Source of the DNA: Clostridiales bacterium
Lineage (GTDB): Bacteria > Bacillota > Clostridia > Oscillospirales > Acutalibacteraceae
Direction: 5' to 3'
DNA length: 5,013 bases
Assembly: GCA_019421725.1 (NCBI GenBank)
Contig: JAHZES010000151.1
Coordinates: 1 to 5,013 of the forward strand
Shown: positions 1 through 5,013 of the stretch, piece by piece
Layout: every line of letters starts with the position of its first letter
How positions within the stretch are numbered: position 1 is the first letter of the stretch
Notes under the pieces: generated by a model
Told to the model about the DNA's origin: nothing
Database searches by the model: none
What the model saw: only the letters and a program-made list of their open reading frames with translations
Translations under genes and position numbers: made by a program

Positions 1-1
1 C

Positions 2-2197
2 GGAAATATTTTGAGTACGAATCTGATCATTTCCGAAACGCTGTTTCAGCAGCTGTTTATTGCTGGCGGCACCTATCCTCGCGAGATTAACGCTCGCCGA
101 AGCATTTATTTGAGCTATACCGATATTGTACCGGATCAGGCCAGTGTTATTATTCGATCACTGGCAGAGTATAAAAAATCCTCCGCCAGTTATCTGGGAG
201 CTTCCTGCTATGAAAATCTGACAAGCCAGTTGGAAGGCTTTCTCCCTCAGGCATCCAAGCTTAAAACAACGCTGATCGTTTTGCAGGCGCCTATTTTTGT
301 TTTATTGGCAGCGTTTATTTTCATGGTAAGCCGTCAGATGATGGAGCTGGAGGAAAATGAAATAGCCGTGCTGAAAAGCCGGGGCTCCGGCAAACGGCAG
401 ATCATTTTGCTGTACCTGCTGCAGGGCTTGCTGCTTTCCGCCATCGGTCTTTTGCTTGGATACCCGTTCAGCTTTCTAATTTGCCGGATGCTGGGTTCCT
501 CCAATGCATTTCTGGAATTTGTCCAGCGCAGCGCTTTGCCGGTTCGGATGAGCGGAAAGTCTCTGTTGTACGCTGTTTTGGCCGCATTGGCCGCCTGCGC
601 TGCAACCGTGTTCCCCGTTTTTCGTTATTCCAGCGTTAGTATTGTACAGCATAAGGTAAAAAAGCAGTCTGCTAATAGAGTTCCCTGGTGGCAGCGTGTT
701 TTTCTGGATTTCATTCTTCTGGCGATTTCCCTTTATGCTCTTTATTCATTCCATAATCAACAGGACTATCTTTCGGCACAGATGCAAAACGGTGGAACGC
801 TGGACCCGCTGCTGTACTTCAGCTCTTCGGTTTTTATTGTCGGAGCGGGCTTGTTCGGCATGCGCCTTGTTCCACTGTTGATAAGACTGATTTTTACGGT
901 AGGAAAAAAGTTTTGGCCGCCTTCGCTTTATGCGGCGTTTCTTCGCGTTCTGCGTACAAAAAACAGTCAGAGCTTCATTATGATCTTTCTGATTTTGACA
1001 ATATCGCTCGGTATCTTTAACACAACCGCAGCACGCTCGATCAACGGGAATGCTGAAGACAAAATCTGCTATATGGACGGCGCCGACGTTGTGGTGCAGG
1101 AAGCCTGGGAAAGCGCCGGAACATCGGAATTTTCCGATTCTACGGGCACAGGCAACTCCACAGATCATATTGAACCGAATTTTGAAAAATACCATCAAAT
1201 TCAGGGAGTCGAAAGCCTGACAAAGGTATATTACAGTAAAAAAGCATCGGTATCATCGACAGACGGCAAGAATGTTCGCAATGCGATTTTAATGGGGATC
1301 AATACAAAAGAGTTTGGTGAGACCGCAAACTTTAAAACTTCTTTAATGGCCACGCACTGGTATTATTATTTAAATGCAATGTCCCAGGACCCGCGCGGAA
1401 TTCTGGTCTCCTCCAGTTTTCGCGACGAAAAAGGGTATTCAGTCGGTGACATTCTTTCTTACAGTGATTCGGGCGGCTCTACCCTGCACGGCGTGATCTA
1501 CGGATTCGTGGATTACTGGCCAACATTTGCACCGCATACCGTTTCTTTGACTTCAACCGGAGAAAGCGTGGAGACAACCAATTATCTAATTGTAGCGAAT
1601 CTTTCGCAGCTTCAGGCCTCCCTTGGAATACGTCCTTATCAGATCTGGATGAAAATGGAGAATTCTTCTCAACCGGTTTATGATTTTGCGAAAAAAATGG
1701 GCATTCGTTTTTCGGTTTTTCGCGATACTTCCGCAGATTTGATCGCATTGAAAAATGAGCCCGTCTTTCAGGGCACCAATGGTGTTTTAACTGCCGATTT
1801 TATCATCGTACTTCTTTTGTGTATGGTTGGTTTCCTTATTTACTGGATCTTGTCGATTCGTTCCCGTGAGCTTCAATTCGGCATCTTCCGGGCAATAGGA
1901 CTTTCCATGCGGGAAATTATTACCATGTTGATTGGTGAACAGCTGTTAATTTCCGGCAGCTCCATTTTAATCGGCATTGCAACCGGCATTTTGTCTGCAA
2001 AACTTTATTTGCCGCTGATTCAGATTGCTTACAGCGCCGCTGATCAGGTTTTGCCGATTGAGATGATCGCAAATTCCGGTGATGCGGTCCGGTTGTTTTC
2101 TGTCATTGCTGCAATGATCGTCTGCTGTATGGCCATTCTTGCGTGGCTGATTTCAAAAATTCGCATTGCACAGGCATTGAAGCTCGGAGAAGACTGA
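2..2197 (+). CDS. FtsX/MacB-type ABC transporter permease with two FtsX blocks (5' partial)
   Basis: Membrane subunit of an ABC transporter of the MacB/LolCE/FtsX class, which in known members uses ATP to drive export or envelope extraction rather than import. The frame is open to the left edge. A TTG at base 11 is probably not the start, because the residues before the first visible helix look like the end of an extracytoplasmic domain, so a preceding helix must lie upstream. Counting from that TTG, hydrophobic segments lie at about 86-107, 131-158, 184-205, 229-246, 269-295, 321-341, 594-615, 637-665 and 695-715. Residues of about 342-593 form a large extracytoplasmic domain beginning near DGADVVVQ. 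Two cytoplasmic loops, EIAVLKSRGSGKRQI (117-131) and QFGIFRAIGLSMREI (622-636), match the FtsX coupling loops that contact the ATPases. This is a tandem arrangement of probably ten helices. The stop lies 17 nt before the first ATPase gene. Family assignment is firm; the substrate cannot be told. Confidence 0.9.
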   Translation, partial: GNILSTNLIISETLFQQLFIAGGTYPREINARRSIYLSYTDIVPDQASVIIRSLAEYKKSSASYLGASCYENLTSQLEGFLPQASKLKTTLIVLQAPIFVLLAAFIFMVSRQMMELEENEIAVLKSRGSGKRQIILLYLLQGLLLSAIGLLLGYPFSFLICRMLGSSNAFLEFVQRSALPVRMSGKSLLYAVLAALAACAATVFPVFRYSSVSIVQHKVKKQSANRVPWWQRVFLDFILLAISLYALYSFHNQQDYLSAQMQNGGTLDPLLYFSSSVFIVGAGLFGMRLVPLLIRLIFTVGKKFWPPSLYAAFLRVLRTKNSQSFIMIFLILTISLGIFNTTAARSINGNAEDKICYMDGADVVVQEAWESAGTSEFSDSTGTGNSTDHIEPNFEKYHQIQGVESLTKVYYSKKASVSSTDGKNVRNAILMGINTKEFGETANFKTSLMATHWYYYLNAMSQDPRGILVSSSFRDEKGYSVGDILSYSDSGGSTLHGVIYGFVDYWPTFAPHTVSLTSTGESVETTNYLIVANLSQLQASLGIRPYQIWMKMENSSQPVYDFAKKMGIRFSVFRDTSADLIALKNEPVFQGTNGVLTADFIIVLLLCMVGFLIYWILSIRSRELQFGIFRAIGLSMREIITMLIGEQLLISGSSILIGIATGILSAKLYLPLIQIAYSAADQVLPIEMIANSGDAVRLFSVIAAMIVCCMAILAWLISKIRIAQALKLGED

Positions 2198-2203
2198 AAG
2201 GAG
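2198..2203 (+). promoter_or_regulatory. Ribosome binding site of the first ABC ATPase
   Basis: AAGGAG lies directly after the permease stop codon (TGA, 2195-2197), 11 nt before the ATG at 2215. It supports that ATG over the ATG at 2143, which lies inside the permease gene and would add 24 residues that do not look like an ABC ATPase N-terminus. Confidence 0.75.
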
Positions 2204-2214
2204 ATATTTACAGA

Positions 2215-2895
2215 ATGGATACCATCATTCAAACAGAAGAGCTTGGACGTGCGTTTCCTGTGGCAAGCGGCGAAGTGTTTTGGGCTTTGAAAAATATATC
2301 ATTATCCATTCCTACCGGGAAACTGAGTGTTTTGAAGGGACGCTCCGGTTCCGGCAAAACCACGCTGATGAATTTGCTTGGAGCCTTGGATCGCCCTACA
2401 ACCGGAAAGGTGCTTTTTGATGGAAATATTCTTTCCGCCGAAAGCAACGATGCGCTCGGCAGATTCCGGCGAAAGAATATCGGCTTTGTTTTTCAGTCTG
2501 TCGCGCTGATTCCAATGATGAACGCCCGCGAAAATGTTGAATTTGCACTCCGATTGGCCGGAATTCGTGACGGAAGGCAAAAACGTGCGGAAGAATGTCT
2601 GAAGATGGTTGGACTTGGCGCTCGGCTGAACCATATGCCGCAGGAGCTTTCCGGAGGAGAGCAGCAGCGCGTTGCAATTGCCCGGGCAATTGCGCACCGT
2701 CCGCGCGTAGTTTTTGCCGATGAGCCGACCGCAGAACTTGATACCAATACAGGCATTCAGGTCGTTAAAATTTTTCGGGAGCTTTCCGAAGCGGAAGGAT
2801 TGACCTTTGTTATGACAACGCACGATGCAGGGTTAATGGAGCTTGGAGACTGCGTTTATGAATTGGAAGATGGTGAGCTGGTTCATGGAAAATAA
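2215..2895 (+). CDS. ABC transporter ATP-binding protein (MacB/LolD type)
   Basis: Cytoplasmic ATPase expected to power the neighbouring FtsX-type permease. The protein is 226 aa, the usual size for a LolD/MacB-type nucleotide-binding domain. All ATPase motifs are intact: Walker A GRSGSGKTT (42-50, Lys48), Q-loop Gln94 in FVFQ, signature LSGGEQQ (145-151), Walker B VVFADEPT (165-172, catalytic Glu170), D-loop ELD (174-176) and switch His203. The stretch FVFQSVALIPMMNARENV follows the FVFQ..-L-P-...-ENV pattern typical of this subfamily. The start at 2215 is chosen for its AAGGAG site and because it leaves a normal N-terminus. It is the middle gene of a three-gene block: 17 nt after the permease, and overlapping the next ATPase by 11 nt, so translational coupling is likely. 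Because a second, different ATPase follows, the two may work as a heterodimer (inference). Substrate unknown. Confidence 0.93.
   Translation: MDTIIQTEELGRAFPVASGEVFWALKNISLSIPTGKLSVLKGRSGSGKTTLMNLLGALDRPTTGKVLFDGNILSAESNDALGRFRRKNIGFVFQSVALIPMMNARENVEFALRLAGIRDGRQKRAEECLKMVGLGARLNHMPQELSGGEQQRVAIARAIAHRPRVVFADEPTAELDTNTGIQVVKIFRELSEAEGLTFVMTTHDAGLMELGDCVYELEDGELVHGK
2872..2877 (+). promoter_or_regulatory. Ribosome binding site of the second ABC ATPase, inside the preceding gene
   Basis: GGTGAG lies 7 nt before the ATG at 2885, within the last codons of the first ATPase gene. It favours 2885 over the upstream in-frame ATG at 2843 and the downstream ATG at 2936. The better-looking AGGAG at 2900-2904 has no start codon at a suitable distance. 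Confidence 0.55.
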
Positions 2896-3811
2896 GAATA
2901 GGAGCATACCAACAGAGACCTCAACCGCCGGCCCTATGATCCTTTGTGAGAATCTGGTGAAGATTTATAAAACAAAGGACAGTGAAGTTCTTGCACTGCA
3001 GGGATTGGAATTGACCGTAGAACGCGGTGAACTGCTTGCGATCATAGGAAACAGCGGAAGCGGAAAATCCACCTTTCTGAACATGATCGGCGGGTTGGAT
3101 CGCCCCTCTGCCGGGCAGCTGTTCGTCGACGGAAAAAATCTGTTTAAACTCAGCGAAAAGGAACTGGTTGATTATAAGCGCAATACGGTGGGGTTTGTTT
3201 GGCAAAATAACGCAAGAAACCTTTTGCCCTATTTAACTGCCATTGAAAACGTACAGATGCCGATGATGCTTTCCCACCGGAAACAACAGGCGGACCGTGC
3301 CAAGGAGCTGCTTGAGCTTGTTGGAATGGCGCAAAAAAAAAACCGGAAGCTCAATGAGCTTTCCGGAGGAGAGCAGCAGCGAATTGCGATTGCAATCGCC
3401 TTAGCCAACTCTCCAAAGTTGTTGTTGGCCGACGAACCAACCGGCTCGGTGGATTCTAAAACAGGTTCATATATTCTGGATGTATTCCGTGAATTGAATC
3501 GCAGCGGGCTGACCGTAGTCATTGTAACACATGACCGTATGCTTTCCAGGCGTGTTGGCAGAGTGGTTGCTATTCGTGACGGAAAAACCAGCAGTGAATT
3601 TATTGCAAAACAAAGTTATGCAGATCGTCTGGATTCCATTGATTTATTTGAAACAACGCAGGAAGAATATGCGGTTCTCGACCGCGCCGGCCGGGTACAA
3701 ATTCCGCGCGAGCTGCTTGATTCCATTGGGGTTTCCGGCAATCGGCTTCGTCTGACGCAGGAAGATCACCGCATTATCATTGAGCCCGCTCAGTTGGAGG
3801 AAAAATTTTAG
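2885..3811 (+). CDS. ABC transporter ATP-binding protein with C-terminal AbrB/MazE-like domain
   Basis: Second ATPase of the operon, 308 aa from ATG 2885, about 80 aa longer than its neighbour. The ATPase part has Walker A GNSGSGKST (55-63, Lys61), Q-loop Gln107 in VWQ, signature LSGGEQQ (159-165), Walker B LLLADEPT (179-186, Glu184), D-loop SVD (188-190) and switch His216, so it should be catalytically competent. After about residue 235 a linker leads to residues 262-301. There, DRAGRVQIPREL followed by G282 and the strand RIIIEP match the AbrB/SpoVT/MazE swapped-hairpin pattern (D-x-x-G-R-V-x-I-P-x-E-L...G...I-I-I; Asp266, Gly269, Arg270, Ile273, Pro274, Glu276, Leu277). In known families this fold dimerises and often binds DNA. 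Here it could stabilise the ATPase dimer or tie the transporter to regulation (inference). The ATPase call is very secure and the C-terminal domain call fairly secure. A run of ten A at 3333-3342 lies just before the signature codons. The stop (TAG) is 1 nt from the convergent gene's stop. Confidence 0.93.
   Translation: MENKNRSIPTETSTAGPMILCENLVKIYKTKDSEVLALQGLELTVERGELLAIIGNSGSGKSTFLNMIGGLDRPSAGQLFVDGKNLFKLSEKELVDYKRNTVGFVWQNNARNLLPYLTAIENVQMPMMLSHRKQQADRAKELLELVGMAQKKNRKLNELSGGEQQRIAIAIALANSPKLLLADEPTGSVDSKTGSYILDVFRELNRSGLTVVIVTHDRMLSRRVGRVVAIRDGKTSSEFIAKQSYADRLDSIDLFETTQEEYAVLDRAGRVQIPRELLDSIGVSGNRLRLTQEDHRIIIEPAQLEEKF
3333..3366 (-). terminator. Intrinsic-terminator-like hairpin plus T10 on the - strand, inside the second ABC ATPase gene
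   Basis: Read on the - strand: CCGGAA (3366-3361), one bulged A (3360), GCTC (3359-3356), loop ATT (3355-3353), GAGC (3352-3349), TTCCGG (3348-3343), then ten T (3342-3333). All ten stem pairs are Watson-Crick. This is the textbook form of a Rho-independent terminator and is oriented to end transcription from the convergent P-type ATPase gene, whose stop is 447 nt upstream of the stem. The homologous signature-motif region of the first ATPase (around 2644-2669) shares the GAGCTTTCCGG arm but lacks the partner arm and the homopolymer. The signal is therefore not forced by the conserved protein motif. Activity is inferred. Confidence 0.6.
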
Positions 3812-3812
3812 C

Positions 3813-5013
3813 TCATCCCTTTTTTCTTCTTTTTTGCTTCCGACGCTGCAGCATCGCCTTTTCCAGTTCAACGGCGGCAAGCGGTACTGATGACAAAAGA
3901 GCTACCAACAGCCATTGAAAAGTAGAAAGAGGAACTGTTTTAAAAATTGCCGCTAACGGCGGAATCGTAATTACAGTAATCTGCATCAACACGCAGATAA
4001 AAAAGGCAGCCACCATTTTCCGGTTGGATAAAACACCGATCGAGAACAAGGATTCTTCACTTCGCATACTGAACGCATGCACCAGCTGTGAAATGCTGAG
4101 AACCGCAAATGTCATTGTTCTTCCTACCGCAGGCGTTGGGTTGTTGATATCATAAAAAGATCTTCCCAGAACAAATGCCAGCAAGGAAAGACTGCCAATC
4201 AAGCCGCCCTCCAACAAAATCCTTTTCCACAAGCCTTCTGCAAAAAGGCTTTGGCCCGCAGGTACCGGCGCACGTTTCATAACGTCCCGATCCTTTGGCT
4301 CCACCCCCAGTGCAAGTGCCGGCAAAGAATCGGTGACTAGATTGACCCATAGCAGCTGAATTGCCAGCAGCGGTGATGGCAGCCTAATTAAAAATGCGGT
4401 AAATACGGTCATAATCTCTCCAATGTTACAGGAAAGCAGAAAATGCACCGCTTTTTTTATATTGGAGTATATTCCGCGTCCTTCGCCTACTGCACTCACA
4501 ATCGTCGCAAAATTGTCATCTGTCAAGATCATATCGGCAGCGTTTTTTGCCACGTCCGTTCCGCTCTTCCCCATTGCGCAGCCGATATCGGCGGCTTTAA
4601 GCGCGGGTGCATCGTTTACGCCGTCTCCTGTCATTGCAACAACATTTCCGGTTTGCTGTAAGGCGCGTACGATCCGAACCTTGTGTTCCGGAGAAACACG
4701 GGCAAACACGGAACAGCGGCGGACCTTTTGTTCTAATTCAGATTGCGGCATACCATCCAGCTCGTTCCCGCTGATCACAGTATCTTCACGGTGAAGTATT
4801 CCTAATTGAGCGGCGATGGCCGCCGCTGTAACGGCGTTATCTCCGGTAATCATCACCGGACGAATTCCTGCATTACGGCACGTTTTTACCGCGGTTCGTA
4901 CCTCCGGGCGCGGCGGGTCGATCAATCCGCAGCAACCCGCAAAAATCAGGCCGGACTCGGCCTCTGCCTCCCTTACGGGAACCGTGTCTGCATTTTTATA
5001 TGATACGCCGATA
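3813..5013 (-). CDS. Type II calcium-transporting P-type ATPase, C-terminal part (5' partial)
   Basis: Membrane pump coupling ATP hydrolysis to cation export, most likely Ca2+. 399 complete codons are visible, and the frame is open to the right edge. The TTG at 4925 is internal, since family-like sequence (ESGLIFAGCCGLIDPPRPE) precedes it. The A-domain, DKTGT phosphorylation site and M1-M4 lie outside; family members run about 870-920 aa. Numbering from the first visible codon: DPPRPE (32-37), TGDN (56-59), SPEHK (107-111) and hinge TGDGVNDAP (128-136). Membrane segments: M5 about 190-209, M6 215-236, M7 264-283, M8 298-318, M9 331-347, M10 363-382. SERCA-type ligands are kept in M5 (Asn196, Glu199 in NIGE) and M6 (Asn224, Thr227, Asp228 in NLVTD). 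The M8 position equal to SERCA Glu908 is Gln309, as in PMCA pumps. The C-terminus is strongly basic (RRKQKRRKKG). It is convergent with, and probably functionally unrelated to, the ABC operon. Confidence 0.93.
   Translation of the reverse strand, partial: IGVSYKNADTVPVREAEAESGLIFAGCCGLIDPPRPEVRTAVKTCRNAGIRPVMITGDNAVTAAAIAAQLGILHREDTVISGNELDGMPQSELEQKVRRCSVFARVSPEHKVRIVRALQQTGNVVAMTGDGVNDAPALKAADIGCAMGKSGTDVAKNAADMILTDDNFATIVSAVGEGRGIYSNIKKAVHFLLSCNIGEIMTVFTAFLIRLPSPLLAIQLLWVNLVTDSLPALALGVEPKDRDVMKRAPVPAGQSLFAEGLWKRILLEGGLIGSLSLLAFVLGRSFYDINNPTPAVGRTMTFAVLSISQLVHAFSMRSEESLFSIGVLSNRKMVAAFFICVLMQITVITIPPLAAIFKTVPLSTFQWLLVALLSSVPLAAVELEKAMLQRRKQKRRKKG

Noticed and set aside
11..13. TTG as a true start of the permease.
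   Set aside because: The frame is open upstream to the window edge, and the protein from here would lack the first helix and most of the first extracytoplasmic domain expected for the family. GGAAA before it is only a poor ribosome binding site.
2644..2669. A 26-bp stretch identical to 3356-3381, lying in the two adjacent ATPase genes.
   Set aside because: It encodes the conserved ELSGGEQQR signature in both paralogous ATPases in the same frame. The identity stops immediately outside it, so shared ancestry or motif constraint explains it better than a mobile repeat, although a local recombination hotspot is possible.
2302..2823. A 173-codon open frame on the - strand within the first ATPase gene.
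   Set aside because: It lies entirely antisense to a well-supported gene, gives no recognisable protein motif, and looks like a reverse-frame shadow. The same holds for the - strand frames at 746-1198 and 1479-1748 and the + strand frame at 4423-4794.
3531..3755. A 74-codon + strand frame overlapping the end of the second ATPase as a possible separate small gene.
   Set aside because: It is in a different frame from the ATPase and the AbrB-like domain, and its translation shows no motif. The AbrB-like sequence is in frame with the ATPase without interruption, so it is a fusion, not a separate gene.
3943..3963. Hairpin GCCG-TTAG-CGGC followed by AATTTTT on the - strand near the end of the P-type ATPase gene.
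   Set aside because: It has only four base pairs and lies inside the conserved coding region, before the last membrane segment. It is too weak to act as a terminator.

Overview
The window carries the end of an ABC-transporter operon on the + strand (bases 1-3811) facing the end of a calcium-pump-type P-type ATPase gene on the - strand (3813-5013). No replication, mobile-element, CRISPR or structural RNA features are recognisable. The protein types, strong GGAG-like ribosome binding sites, moderate base composition and tight gene packing suggest a Gram-positive anaerobe of the Clostridia, perhaps Oscillospiraceae/Ruminococcaceae-like. This placement is inferred from style only; no marker gene is present.

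Bases 2-2197 encode a large FtsX/MacB-type permease cut off at its N-terminus. It is followed after 17 nt by an ABC ATPase (2215-2895), and then by a second ABC ATPase (2885-3811) whose start overlaps the first by 11 nt. The permease has two FtsX-type membrane blocks in one chain, and the two ATPases differ from each other. The simplest model is one double permease driven by a heterodimer of the two ATPases, exporting or extracting an unknown substrate from the membrane or cell envelope. The second ATPase has a C-terminal extension that reads as an AbrB/MazE/SpoVT-type swapped-hairpin domain, which is unusual for a transporter ATPase.

The - strand gene encodes the C-terminal half of a type II (SERCA/PMCA-like) Ca2+-transporting P-type ATPase, with the hinge motif and membrane segments M5-M10 visible. 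Its stop codon lies 1 nt from the stop codon of the ABC operon, and no convincing terminator sits at the junction.

The most interesting non-coding signal lies inside the second ATPase gene. At 3333-3366, read on the - strand, a 10-bp hairpin (one bulge, 3-nt loop) is followed directly by ten T residues. This has the form of an intrinsic terminator for the convergent P-type ATPase transcript. If used, that mRNA would carry about 480 nt antisense to the ABC ATPase gene. On the + strand the same bases form an A AAA AAC slippery heptamer in the reading frame, directly abutting a hairpin, so frameshifting or transcriptional slippage is a competing reading.
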